Below, piece after piece: positions 42,651-51,711 of a stretch of DNA of 64,000 nucleotides (positions are counted from its first letter, which is position 1; each line of letters opens with the position of its first letter). The translations under genes were made by a program, and so were the position numbers. The notes beneath the pieces are model-generated. The model searched no databases. It was not told the DNA's origin and saw nothing but the letters and a program-made list of their open reading frames with translations. The DNA comes from Bacteroidota bacterium (lineage in GTDB: Bacteria > Bacteroidota > Bacteroidia > Chitinophagales > Saprospiraceae), in NCBI GenBank assembly GCA_020160935.1, contig JAIUPL010000006.1, forward strand, positions 124,001-188,000, in the 5' to 3' direction.

Positions 42651-44432
42651 ATGAAGAAATTTTCACCACTCTTCCTGGGTGGGCTACTCTTTTTTGCCCT
42701 CCTTCAATTGATTCCCCTGCAAAACATACATGCACAGTCGTCCAGATCGGGCGTTACTATCCGTGTCACAGTCAATGGTACTCCTACAGATTTCACAGAA
42801 GGTACCTGCGGCTTCGGTTATGCCTTGTTCGGCGGCTTTCCAAGCGAAGAACTTTGTGCTCCGATTGCCTGGGCGCACGATGTTATTGGCCAGGACTCTA
42901 TCGTATGCGACTCTATTCCGGTTGGTTCATTGACTGGAAAAATTGGCCTGGTTCGCCGGGGCGGTTGCACAGTTGCAGCGAATGGTGCTTTTGCGGCCAA
43001 ATCGTTTAATGCACAACGCGCGGGCGCACTCGCCGTTTTTGTTGCCAACAACTCTTCTGTAGCGACACAAACTGATTGCAGCATCCAGACGGCTGGTGGC
43101 ACCTCGTCCACCGTAACGGTTCCTGTATTTTTCCTGAGCCGGCAAATGACCAACTTTATCAATACGGCCATCACAGGCGGCCAAACTGTTGAAGTTTGCA
43201 TTTTGCCACCCACTGTGTTGATTAACAGCGCTTTCTATCCCGCTCAGAACGTTCAGACTCCGGCTTCGCAGATTGCTACAGACACGATGGGCTTTTCTGC
43301 CAATATTACGAATACCAGAGGTGTCGAACTGACGAACGTGGTGGTGAGTGCAAAAGTTGAATCCGCCGCAGGTGCAGAACTTTACTCTACGTCTTTGACA
43401 ATTCCAACGCTGGCTGCCGATGTTTCCGACAGTTTGTTCCAGTTGCCAGGCTTGTTCGTACCCAATTTGCCAGTCGGAGACTATGTATTCCATTATTCTA
43501 CTACGAGCGATCCGGACGGTCAGTACAGCATCCGGCATGATTTCCGCGATGGATTCAAGGTAACCAACAACCTTTTTGCTAAAGATGACAATGTCGGTAC
43601 TCATGAAAATATCACAGCCCTGCGCCCTGGTACACTCCCTGATGCAGGCTGGGCAGTCGGCAACCTGTATGTAATGTCATCGGGCGCTCAGGACGATTAT
43701 GTTGTCAGAACAGTTGAGTTTTCGCACGCTGTGAATGCTGGTACTGTTCCGATTAACGAAGTAGGCGCAGACATGTTCCTTTTCAAAGTGAATGACGACG
43801 TAGCCGCAGACTGGAATCTGTTTGAAGGCACCGACTTCCTTTCTCCAAGTTTTGAATGGATTGGTACAGGTAGTTACGAGGCTCCTGCCAATGCAGCAAA
43901 CTTCCAGTTGCAGCAAGTGGAACTTATCGACCTGGTGAATGCTTTACCAGGCGTACCTGTGGCAGCAGGCGATACGTACGTTTTGGCTGCTTTTTACCCT
44001 GATAGCAACAACGTAGTATTCAATACGTTCGATTTTGACGTTGAAGCGGCAGGACCGGAAGGCATTAATACACTTTCGTATTCAACCCAGTGGTTCCTGG
44101 GTGGTTTTTCCAGCGGCTGCTGCGCCATTTTGCGCATGTACATCGACCTTGCAACGATCACCGACGAGCACCAACTGCCGGAAGCATCCATGCAAGTGTT
44201 CCCGAACCCGATCAAAGATGTACTCAATCTGGGCGTGAGCCTGGATAAGCCTACTGATATCACCATCACTATTGCTGAAATCAGTGGTCGTACGATCCGT
44301 ATCGAGGACAAACAAGGTGTTACGAATGAAACGTTGACGTACCAGTTGCCGCAACTCGCTTCCGGCACCTACCTCGCTCGTCTTGCTACGAAAGAGGGTA
44401 CGCTGACGAAGAAATTTGTAGTTCAGAAATAA
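42651..44432 (+). CDS. PA-domain surface protein with T9SS type A tail (second of tandem pair)
   Basis: A 593-residue paralogue of the preceding gene over its whole length. It keeps the signal peptide (ALLQLIPLQNIHAQ), PA domain (GKIGLVRRGGCTVAANGAFAAKSFNAQRAGALAVFVANN; TVPVFFLSRQMTNFI), CARDB-like module and sorting domain (MQVFPNPIKDVLNLGVSLDKP to TLTKKFVVQK). The sorting domains of both copies and of the 14.7-kb protein share IxGRTIRIEDxxGxTNETLTYQLPQL-type wording, pointing to recent duplication or conversion. It has its own promoter. Its TAA lies in the first bases of the palindrome that follows. Confidence 0.88.
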   Translation: MKKFSPLFLGGLLFFALLQLIPLQNIHAQSSRSGVTIRVTVNGTPTDFTEGTCGFGYALFGGFPSEELCAPIAWAHDVIGQDSIVCDSIPVGSLTGKIGLVRRGGCTVAANGAFAAKSFNAQRAGALAVFVANNSSVATQTDCSIQTAGGTSSTVTVPVFFLSRQMTNFINTAITGGQTVEVCILPPTVLINSAFYPAQNVQTPASQIATDTMGFSANITNTRGVELTNVVVSAKVESAAGAELYSTSLTIPTLAADVSDSLFQLPGLFVPNLPVGDYVFHYSTTSDPDGQYSIRHDFRDGFKVTNNLFAKDDNVGTHENITALRPGTLPDAGWAVGNLYVMSSGAQDDYVVRTVEFSHAVNAGTVPINEVGADMFLFKVNDDVAADWNLFEGTDFLSPSFEWIGTGSYEAPANAANFQLQQVELIDLVNALPGVPVAAGDTYVLAAFYPDSNNVVFNTFDFDVEAAGPEGINTLSYSTQWFLGGFSSGCCAILRMYIDLATITDEHQLPEASMQVFPNPIKDVLNLGVSLDKPTDITITIAEISGRTIRIEDKQGVTNETLTYQLPQLASGTYLARLATKEGTLTKKFVVQK

Positions 44433-44581
44433 GAACACGGATTTCGCGGATAAAAAGGGCGGATTACACGGATTAGATAGGAATTAGGGGAGGCATTCGT
44501 TCATATTAGAATCGAATTTCCCTGTAATACCCATCCAATCCGTGTAATCCGCCCTTTTTTATCCGCGAAATCCGTGTTCTT
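44431..44581. repeat. Palindrome overlapping two convergent stop regions
   Basis: The left arm (44431-44474) and right arm (44537-44581) are complementary over 44 bp with one extra T. They contain variants of a 14-16-bp unit (ACGGATTTCGCGGAT, GCGGATTACACGGAT). A further unit, ACGGATTACGCGGAT in reverse, continues into the last codons of the minus-strand cytochrome gene (HGLRG-stop). Confidence 0.93.
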
Positions 44582-44583
44582 TT

Positions 44584-45624
44584 TTATCCGCGTAATCCGT
44601 GTATCCATTCCCGAATCAGCGCCACCCCTTCCTCATGTACCAGTTGCCGACCCAGTTCGGGCATACGAATACCCGGGTCGGTGTGTTCCATGCGGTAGAG
44701 CAGGATGCTCTCGGAAGGCTTGCCCGGCACGATGCCATATTTCCGGTTGCCGCTGCCGCGCCCGGCGGCCACGGGCGGTTTGCCTACTCCGAGATGTTCG
44801 AGGTCGGTTTCTTCTGCATTTAAAAACATGCCGCTCGTGCTGGCCGGGCCATGCGGGTTATGGCAGTGTGCACAGTTGGCGTCCAGATAGGCGCGTGCCG
44901 ATGCATCCAGACTGATCTCCCGTTGCCGATAATCAGCCAGGTGAAATGCTTTTTCGGGATCAAATGAAGCAGGAAGGCCCTCCATTTGGCCTTGTTGCTG
45001 AAAGATTTGTAGTTGATTGCGGTTGCCAGCCAGGGTGCGGTCTAGTTGCTTTTGCGTGACGCCAATAGGCGTAAATTGCCCATCGTAGGAATGGCAGCCT
45101 TTGCATTGGTTGACGTTGGGCACAACATATTCCAGATTAATTTTTTTCCCGCCAGCATCGATCCAGGATACCGGAAATGATGCGCCTGCCACTTCCAGTG
45201 TGGCATCGGTTTGTTCGTTATTCCATATATATGTAAGTGCTTTCCAGCCTTTTACTTCTTTTAAAAGTAGCCGGGTTTCTACGATACGTCGCCCTTTTTC
45301 GGGGTGCGCTGCTTCCAACGGGTAGTAGAAATTTTTAATGATAGTGGCGCCTTCCGGGAACTGAAATGCACCGCTTTCCCGGTACTGCAATCGAGCGTCG
45401 GAAGGAAGGTAAATAAACCTTGATTTTTCAGCATAATCACTGAAAAGGGGCGCATTCACTTCATACAGGAATACGCCTTCGGCAGGTTGGAGATTTTGCA
45501 AGGCGCCTGAGAAATAACCGTATTCGCTTAGCAAGGTTTTAGGCGCTTTTTCGGGCAAAATATTGGCCGAAAGCATAAAAATGCCCATTGCAAACAAGCC
45601 AAAAATCTTAAAAGGCGCAGTCAT
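44584..45624 (-). CDS. Dihaem c-type cytochrome-like protein (TIGR03806/SO2930 family)
   Basis: A 346-residue exported protein with a signal peptide (FKIFGLFAMGIFMLSANILP). It has two haem-binding motifs, CKGCH (in NVNQCKGCHSYDG) and CAHCH (in DANCAHCHNPHGPAST). Family stretches are LSEYGYFSGALQNLQPAEGVFLYEVNAPLFSDYAEKSRFIYLP and FPEGATIIKNFYYPLE. The start at 45624 overlaps the upstream stop by 17 nt; the longer frame enters the beta-helix gene. TIGR03806 proteins regularly pair with TIGR03805 beta-helix proteins, as here; the joint function is unknown. The last codons fall in the palindrome described above. Confidence 0.88.
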   Translation of the reverse strand: MTAPFKIFGLFAMGIFMLSANILPEKAPKTLLSEYGYFSGALQNLQPAEGVFLYEVNAPLFSDYAEKSRFIYLPSDARLQYRESGAFQFPEGATIIKNFYYPLEAAHPEKGRRIVETRLLLKEVKGWKALTYIWNNEQTDATLEVAGASFPVSWIDAGGKKINLEYVVPNVNQCKGCHSYDGQFTPIGVTQKQLDRTLAGNRNQLQIFQQQGQMEGLPASFDPEKAFHLADYRQREISLDASARAYLDANCAHCHNPHGPASTSGMFLNAEETDLEHLGVGKPPVAAGRGSGNRKYGIVPGKPSESILLYRMEHTDPGIRMPELGRQLVHEEGVALIREWIHGLRG

Positions 45625-46792
45625 AAGGCGTTTTGTCTTTTGAAATTTTTCCCTTGAAAAGTCCAAGTTTATCCGCCCGAATATTGGCGAAAGTGCCGTT
45701 CTCGTTCGGACCAATACAAATTTTGTATTCGGGTTTGATATGGCCCTGGGCATCTTTCCAATCAGGGTTTTCTATGCCGTCGTACAGGATATGAGGCACT
45801 TTTTTGCCAAATTTCCACCAGAAAATAAACCCGAGTTTACTTTTCCAGGTAGGCATCCTTTTGCCTTCCGAGTAGATGTTGTCGTGAATGTACACCCGGG
45901 AAGGATAGGGGTTGTACTGTTTGTCTTTGATCGGGTTTTCGCTGATAAAATAACTAACAATGGCGGTGGAAGCCGTTTTGTTTTCCCAGATTTTGTTTTG
46001 ATATACTTCCACATCATTGGTTGCAAGAATCATGACACCCGTTCCCGGGGGCACTTTGCCTACGATATTGCCCTTGGGAGCGAAATTTTTGAAATTGTTG
46101 CGACCTATCAGGTTGTCGTACACCTTCACGTGGCCGCCCTGCTTTTTGGGCAGGTCGGGTAAGTCGAAAACCAGAATACCGCCTGTATTGGCGAATGCCT
46201 GGTTTTTCCATACCCAGGCGTGGGTCGTATTCTCGATTTCAATACCGGCCACATTATTTTTGGCCACACATGCTGTCACCCATACGCTATCCGACTGTCC
46301 TACATAAATACCTGCATCGGAAGCGCCGATGGCTGTGCAGCGTTCGATGCGAACGGTTTGACATTGAACAGGATACAGCGCATAGGAGCCATTAGACGCC
46401 TTGGGTGGGCCGGTCCAGCGTGCCGTAATGTCCCGAAATTCGAGGCCTTTTACACCTTGAGCCTTGATCAGGTCGCCTTTGGAGTCTTCTACCGTAAATT
46501 GCTCTAAAACAATGTTTTGCGCATTGGTAATCTTGAGCCCCTCGGCGCCCTGTGTTTGTTTTTTGAAGGTCAGAATGGTTTTGTCCTGCCCGGCCCCACG
46601 GAGGGTGATATTGTTTTTGCCATCCAGCGACAAGGTGCCGCCGATTTCGATGGTTCCGGCAGGCAGGTTGATCGTTTCGCCGTCTTCTGCCAGGATTAAC
46701 TGCGTCTGGATTTTTTTCTCCACATCACTTTGAGCAAAAACGGTAGCCTGCATCAGACTAAGGAATACTGTCAGCAGAAAAATAGGTTTCAT
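45608..46792 (-). CDS. Parallel beta-helix protein (TIGR03805 type)
   Basis: A 394-residue exported right-handed beta-helix protein. Signal peptide MKPIFLLTVFLSLMQATVFAQ is followed by the pectate-lyase-like rungs (ILAEDGETINLPAGTIEIGGTLSLDGKNNITLRGAG, CTAIGASDAGIYVGQSDSVWVTACVAKNNVAGIEIENTTHAWVWKN, NTGGILVFDLPDLP). The pattern suits polysaccharide binding or lysis, but no catalytic residues can be assigned. The start at 46792 is chosen for its signal peptide; M10 of the longer frame (46819) is less likely. It overlaps the cytochrome gene by 17 nt and is the first gene of that pair. Confidence 0.88.
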   Translation of the reverse strand: MKPIFLLTVFLSLMQATVFAQSDVEKKIQTQLILAEDGETINLPAGTIEIGGTLSLDGKNNITLRGAGQDKTILTFKKQTQGAEGLKITNAQNIVLEQFTVEDSKGDLIKAQGVKGLEFRDITARWTGPPKASNGSYALYPVQCQTVRIERCTAIGASDAGIYVGQSDSVWVTACVAKNNVAGIEIENTTHAWVWKNQAFANTGGILVFDLPDLPKKQGGHVKVYDNLIGRNNFKNFAPKGNIVGKVPPGTGVMILATNDVEVYQNKIWENKTASTAIVSYFISENPIKDKQYNPYPSRVYIHDNIYSEGKRMPTWKSKLGFIFWWKFGKKVPHILYDGIENPDWKDAQGHIKPEYKICIGPNENGTFANIRADKLGLFKGKISKDKTPYDCAF

Positions 46793-46821
46793 TACTTTGG
46801 CGCAAAATTTTAGGAACATTG

Positions 46822-47610
46822 ATGATTCATTGTGAAAATTGCTCAAACAGTTTTGAAGGGAAGTTCTGCAATCAGTGCGGACAAAAAGCCACTGTAAAAC
46901 GCATTACGCTGAAATCTGTATTTGCAGAACTGATAAAAAAAATCACGATCTGGGACAAAGGTTTGATGTATACGACCGTACAGTTAATGACTGGCCCCGG
47001 AAGAATGGCGTATGCCTACATCCAGGGGCGGCGTGTCAATTTTACTAAACCCTTGACCTATATTTTGCTCACTGTCACAGCATCCATGTACTTTTTTCCC
47101 AAAAAAGACTTCGAACAGGTCATGAATGCCGGTGCAAAAAAGCAGGCCACTGTTTTTCAGTCTGCAGACTGGTTATTCTCCAATATGGGCATCATATACC
47201 TTTTTCTTTTGCCCTTTTTGGCCTGGGTTTCCAGGTGGTTCAACCGCAAAAGTCGGTTCAATTTTGCCGAACAGTTTGTATTTTACGCCTATCTCATGGC
47301 AGGCTGCACGATTGTCATTATTCCCTTTACTTGTGTGCTCAACATCATGGATGTAAACACCATTGGAGTGAATCCGCTAACTATTCTGGAGTACATCTGC
47401 TGGTTGCTGTTTTTTGCCTGGGGATATGTACAGTTTTATGGAAAACAAAAAAGTTACTGGGGTGGTATTCAGGGTTTACTCGTGCTGTTTATTTCCTATA
47501 TCCTGTACATTTTTGCCTTTGGCCTGATTTTTACAATAGCCATGATCATCGACCGTATTTTCCACCTCAACCTGTTTACACTGCCTAATACCGCTTTACC
47601 GACTCAATAA
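46822..47610 (+). CDS. DUF3667 membrane protein with zinc ribbon
   Basis: A 262-residue protein. The N-terminus holds a zinc-ribbon pair (CENCSNSFEGKFCNQCGQ) and then the DUF3667 signature (KRITLKSVFAELIKKITIWDKGLMYTTVQLMTGPGRMAYAYIQGRRVNFTKPLTYILL). Four to five transmembrane helices follow (about 75-95, 115-135, 150-175, 190-210, 225-250). Function is unknown. The start ATG 46822 lies only 29 bp from the start of the divergent beta-helix gene. The final 26 bp overlap the 3' end of the convergent GT2 gene. Confidence 0.88.
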   Translation: MIHCENCSNSFEGKFCNQCGQKATVKRITLKSVFAELIKKITIWDKGLMYTTVQLMTGPGRMAYAYIQGRRVNFTKPLTYILLTVTASMYFFPKKDFEQVMNAGAKKQATVFQSADWLFSNMGIIYLFLLPFLAWVSRWFNRKSRFNFAEQFVFYAYLMAGCTIVIIPFTCVLNIMDVNTIGVNPLTILEYICWLLFFAWGYVQFYGKQKSYWGGIQGLLVLFISYILYIFAFGLIFTIAMIIDRIFHLNLFTLPNTALPTQ

Positions 47611-48550
47611 TATACAGCGGCCTGTTTTTGATTTCACTGTAAATATTGGACAGGTAAATCGACATGATGTACAAATTCAGGCAGGTTATGGCAAAAAATA
47701 CTGAAATCAGCACTACCAGGAATGCCCATCCGGACAGCGACTCCACGTGATCGCCAAACACGTCGATGTTGGTGAGTTTTACCTTTACGGCATTGAATAC
47801 CGCCACGGCGGCAACAATCACTGAAAACAGAAAAATCCACAGCAGCATCGATCTTAGAAATGTAGTGAAGGAAGTGACGGCCACAAGCGCTGTCCGAAAC
47901 TGTTCGCCAAACGAGGTTTCCGCTTCCGGGTGCAAGGGTACCTCCGTCGGGATAAATGCCGTTTGATAGCCCACCAAAGCATAATTGGCTTTCAGATACC
48001 GGCTGTTTTCGCGCAAACGCAACAATGAATTGAGCGCCCTGCGGCTTATCAGGCGGGTGTGATGCGCCCATGGATCGATCCTCAATTGAGAATACCTTTT
48101 TAAAATGAAGTAAAAAATCCTGTACAACAGGCGTTGTGCCCAAGGCAGCCTGCGCTCCCGGGCACGCAGGTACACCACATCGTAGCCCTGTTGGCTCCGC
48201 TCCCAAAGTTGGGTAATAACCTGCGGCTGATCGGCAAAATCGAATTCAAACACCGCTGTGTAATCTCCATTTGCCCGATCAAGACCTGCCAGCAAAGCGT
48301 TGTCGCGGCTAACTGGCGTGCTCAGGTTGAGCATAAAAATGTTCTTGCGCAGGTCTTCCGGCAAAGGTTTGATGGCTTCATCAATTTCTGTAACCGGGCA
48401 ATGATTATTGACCAGAACAAACTCATAATCACTGAATTGCGCTGACAATTCGCCATGTAAGCCACTGAGCCAGGCCTTCAACTGTGCGACCTGACGTGGC
48501 GATTGTATTACTGTAATGACCGAAATAAAAGAGTGCCTGATACTACTCAT
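47585..48550 (-). CDS. Glycosyltransferase family 2 with C-terminal membrane helices
   Basis: A 321-residue GT2 enzyme of the DPM1/GtrB-like layout. The GT-A domain comes first: SVITVIQSP, DYEFVLVNNHCP, VSRDNALLAGLDRANGDYTAVFEFDFADQPQVI (DxD-like DFDFAD as EFDFAD), and a basic loop. Two C-terminal transmembrane helices follow (about 230-255 and 275-300). It probably transfers a sugar to a lipid carrier. ATG 48550 overlaps the DUF423 stop (ATGA), the sign of a coupled operon; the longer frame lies inside that gene. The 3' end overlaps the DUF3667 gene by 26 bp. Confidence 0.88.
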   Translation of the reverse strand: MSSIRHSFISVITVIQSPRQVAQLKAWLSGLHGELSAQFSDYEFVLVNNHCPVTEIDEAIKPLPEDLRKNIFMLNLSTPVSRDNALLAGLDRANGDYTAVFEFDFADQPQVITQLWERSQQGYDVVYLRARERRLPWAQRLLYRIFYFILKRYSQLRIDPWAHHTRLISRRALNSLLRLRENSRYLKANYALVGYQTAFIPTEVPLHPEAETSFGEQFRTALVAVTSFTTFLRSMLLWIFLFSVIVAAVAVFNAVKVKLTNIDVFGDHVESLSGWAFLVVLISVFFAITCLNLYIMSIYLSNIYSEIKNRPLYIIESVKRY

Positions 48551-48951
48551 GCTTTTTGGCTTAAGAAAAGGCTTACCCAGCCTGCTATAAAACTTAGCCC
48601 ACCCAATGGCGTAATCGGGCCTACCCACGCGATTGGAAAGGCAATCATATCGCGGCATGCCAGCAAGTACAAGGAGCCCGAAAACGCAACAATACCGGCC
48701 AGAAAAAACCAGCCGGCTCGATGGAGCCAGGAATTGTCCGGAGTATGCCGGAGTTGGATGGCAACAACCAGCAGGGCCAACACGTGTACAAACTGGTAGT
48801 GAACGCCTTTTTCAAAGATCTCGATTTGATAGGCTGTCAGGTGTGGTTTGAGTCCGTGTGCGCCAAATGCACCGATGGCAACGGTGAGCGCTCCCATGAG
48901 TGCCGCCAGGCGAAAAAACTTTTTATCACTAAAATTCATGTTGAAAAACAT
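48547..48951 (-). CDS. DUF423 (YgdD-like) membrane protein
   Basis: A 134-residue protein with four transmembrane helices and the DUF423 motifs LMGALTVAIGAFGAHGLK, FEKGVHYQFVHVLALL and GSLYLLACRDMIAFPIAWVGPITPLGG. Function is unknown; the family is common in Gram-negative bacteria. Start could be Met-1 (48951) or Met-5 (48939), and the latter is closer to the family. It overlaps the GT2 start by 4 nt. Confidence 0.9.
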   Translation of the reverse strand: MFFNMNFSDKKFFRLAALMGALTVAIGAFGAHGLKPHLTAYQIEIFEKGVHYQFVHVLALLVVAIQLRHTPDNSWLHRAGWFFLAGIVAFSGSLYLLACRDMIAFPIAWVGPITPLGGLSFIAGWVSLFLSQKA

Positions 48952-49040
48952 TGATAATCAAACACTTGTGATTCGATAGGGTAGGGGGTGTTTGGAAAAA
49001 GTGCCGAAAAATCGGCTATTTCGCCACCAAAATCTCTTCC

Positions 49041-51653
49041 ATGGCTCATTTTTTTTCTGGAAAACCAATCATCCTCCTCTCTGCGGCACTGGCATTGTTG
49101 ATCGCAGCCGCATTGTATTTTTTTATTTCAGCCCAATCGGGGCCCTGGCATGCCATCCCGGAAGCCATGCCTTTGGTCATGGAGTTCAACAGCCCGCTAC
49201 AGGCAGAACAATTGATAGCCGCGAGCGATCGACTTGGATGGGAGGCCGTGCTGGAATCCGATATTTTCAGGGCGAACCGGGAAGATATGGATTTGATGAA
49301 ATCCCTGTTTGGGGCCCAGGCAGGTTTTGTGTGGGCGATGCAAAAAGGACGCTTGTTGGCCGCATACTCCCTTCAGGAAGCCGATAGCCTACACGGTCTG
49401 TATATCACCGAACCTGGCAAAACCTTTCATCTGGAAACGGCCCTGGCGCAGAATCCACGGACGCAGAAATATTTTCCGGCCACTTTCCACAACCATACCC
49501 TGTACACTGTCTGGTTTTCAAAGACAGACCGTATTGTAATGTGCCAACTGGATAATTTACTTCTTTTTTCGCGTTTTTCGTATCTCGTGGAAGAGGCTAT
49601 AACTCAAACGGAAAGCCGCAGTTCCTGGTGGGTCAACCGACGCTACGAAAATGAGTTAAACCCGGGCGCAGCATTTCGTTTTTTCCTTCGCCCGGAAACC
49701 TTTGCTCAGGCTATCCGTAGTAAAATAAACCCTGCACTTGACCACGTACCAGATCTTATTGGCGCCAATGTGGAATGGTTGGGCCTTTCCTGGGATGGAC
49801 TTCAGGTACACATGATGGCAGAGACAAAGGGATACCTGAAAAGGGTACATTCATTTGGTACAGCAGCCCCTGAAAACCTGTTTTCTGTAATCCCCGATCA
49901 TGCTGCCTTGATGGGCTGGCTGGGTTTTGAAGACACTGCAGCGTTTTCACAAACCATGGAAGGTGAAGATGCTGCCGACTTCCAGACGTACATACTCCCT
50001 TGGCTGGGATCAGGTATCGCATTTACATTAACGGAGCCGCGTTCTCCAGGATTCGCAGATGACGAACTGTTCTTTTTTCAGGTGGCTGATAGCGCACAGG
50101 CAATGCTGCGATTGCAGGATTTTGGGAAAAAACAGGGGCTGATTCGCCATGATTCGTACCAGATGTTTGATGTTTTAGAGTTTGTCAGCCCTTCTTTGCT
50201 TGCACCTGTACTGGAGAGAAAAACGACATTTAAAACGCCTGCCTGTACGATGCTGGGCGACTATATTGTGTTTGCACCCAATCGTTCTGCACTGGAGGTT
50301 TGTATCGACAAGTATATTGTAAATCAGACACTTGCAAACAATCTTGACTTCGCCCAAATGTGGAATAAACTTCCACAGGATGCAAACAATGGAATAATGG
50401 TATTGAATAATCATTTTTTTATTTTACTCAGCCAAAATTTTCTCAACAACATTTCCTTTTCTAGCAACAAGAACATCCTTGAAAAAATAGGCGATTCAGG
50501 TTTCAATGGAGCGGTTTTGAGCATGCCTGAGCCCGGGAAACTGCTGATTCAAACAGCAAGGCATCAATCGGAGCAGCGGGCGGCGCAAACCGGTATTCTT
50601 TGGAAAACACCTCTGGAATCGGCCGTCTCTGCTGCGCCGAATCTTGTTTCAACCTCGTCTGGCGATTTTCTTTTTGTCCAGGACAATCAGCACCGATTGT
50701 ATTGCCTGGACGAGGGTGGGGTAGTGCTGTGGAGAAGGCAAATGGAAGGACCTCTGCTTTCAGCCGTGCAATCGGTAGGCAACCCCGGACAAACCGCCCC
50801 GAATTTTGTGTTCAATACAAAAGCCCATATCTGGCTGATCGATGAAAAAGGCCAGGATGTGGGGCGTTTTCCGATAGCCTTGCGTTCGCCGGCTACCAAC
50901 GGAATACTGGCGGTCGATTTCGATAAAAACTTGAAATTCAATTACTTCGTCGCATGCGAAAACGGGAACCTATACGGATTTGATCAGACGGGTAGCGCGC
51001 TGCCAGGCTGGAATCCCAACAAGGATGCCGGAAAAATTGTACATCCTATGCTTCATTTTCAGGAAGATGGAAAGGATTTTCTGGTGGTGCTAAACAATAC
51101 CGCTCGACTCAAGGTATTCGGACGGAACGGACAAACCCGTTTCAATGACGTAGTGCTGGCAGGGCGATTTGCGAGTCCACCTCAGGTTGATTTAGGGGCC
51201 AAATCTGCCCGGATAGCCTGTTTTAACACGCAGGGAAAGGTTTTCGTTTGTAATACATCCGGTAGTGTGTCAAGTGCTCAGGTTGGAAGCGCTGAATCAA
51301 AATCACTCGGATTGTTGATGCCGCTGGCAGAGGGAGAAAAAGCAGGTTTTGCTGTTTTGCAAGGCCGGCGCCTGCGAACAAAAGTATATCAGGGCAACAC
51401 CTTGAAAAGTGGTTTCGATCTTGAACTGCCCGTAGCACAAGACACAGTTTTCGAAGTAGGTGGTAATAATATCGGGTTGTTGGCCGGGAATAAACAGCAA
51501 ATTTATCTGGTTGATAATCAAGGGAATATGCGCTCCGATTTTCCGCTTGCAGGTACCAGTCCTTTCCTGTTAAAGCCGCTTCGTGCTGGAAGTCGAGAAT
51601 CTGTCTTGATTGTTGCAAATAACAATCAGTTATATGCCTATTCCATTCGCTGA
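49041..51653 (+). CDS. Membrane-anchored DUF3352-like / PQQ-type beta-propeller protein
   Basis: An 870-residue protein with one N-terminal transmembrane helix (IILLSAALALLIAAALYFF), so the bulk lies in the periplasm. Residues about 40-510 resemble DUF3352-type proteins (PEAMPLVMEFNSPLQAEQLI; MLGDYIVFAPNRSALEVCIDKYI). Residues about 520-870 form a seven-blade PQQ-like propeller (GDFLFVQDNQHRLYCLDEGGVVLWRRQMEGP, NGNLYGFDQTGSALPGWN, NNNQLYAYSIR). No cofactor or catalytic residues are evident. Function is unknown. The promoter of the next gene overlaps its stop codon. Confidence 0.8.
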   Translation: MAHFFSGKPIILLSAALALLIAAALYFFISAQSGPWHAIPEAMPLVMEFNSPLQAEQLIAASDRLGWEAVLESDIFRANREDMDLMKSLFGAQAGFVWAMQKGRLLAAYSLQEADSLHGLYITEPGKTFHLETALAQNPRTQKYFPATFHNHTLYTVWFSKTDRIVMCQLDNLLLFSRFSYLVEEAITQTESRSSWWVNRRYENELNPGAAFRFFLRPETFAQAIRSKINPALDHVPDLIGANVEWLGLSWDGLQVHMMAETKGYLKRVHSFGTAAPENLFSVIPDHAALMGWLGFEDTAAFSQTMEGEDAADFQTYILPWLGSGIAFTLTEPRSPGFADDELFFFQVADSAQAMLRLQDFGKKQGLIRHDSYQMFDVLEFVSPSLLAPVLERKTTFKTPACTMLGDYIVFAPNRSALEVCIDKYIVNQTLANNLDFAQMWNKLPQDANNGIMVLNNHFFILLSQNFLNNISFSSNKNILEKIGDSGFNGAVLSMPEPGKLLIQTARHQSEQRAAQTGILWKTPLESAVSAAPNLVSTSSGDFLFVQDNQHRLYCLDEGGVVLWRRQMEGPLLSAVQSVGNPGQTAPNFVFNTKAHIWLIDEKGQDVGRFPIALRSPATNGILAVDFDKNLKFNYFVACENGNLYGFDQTGSALPGWNPNKDAGKIVHPMLHFQEDGKDFLVVLNNTARLKVFGRNGQTRFNDVVLAGRFASPPQVDLGAKSARIACFNTQGKVFVCNTSGSVSSAQVGSAESKSLGLLMPLAEGEKAGFAVLQGRRLRTKVYQGNTLKSGFDLELPVAQDTVFEVGGNNIGLLAGNKQQIYLVDNQGNMRSDFPLAGTSPFLLKPLRAGSRESVLIVANNNQLYAYSIR

Positions 51654-51658
51654 GTAGG

Positions 51659-51666
51659 TACCTTTG
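51659..51666 (+). promoter_or_regulatory. -7 box that fixes the start of the E1 fusion gene
   Basis: TACCTTTG matches the consensus. It lies 46 nt before ATG 51712 and includes the TTG that would otherwise be a longer start, so that longer start is excluded. Confidence 0.6.
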
Positions 51667-51711
51667 CGCGCTTCATGGCTTCTTCGATCAGATCAATTTT
51701 ACCACCACCGT

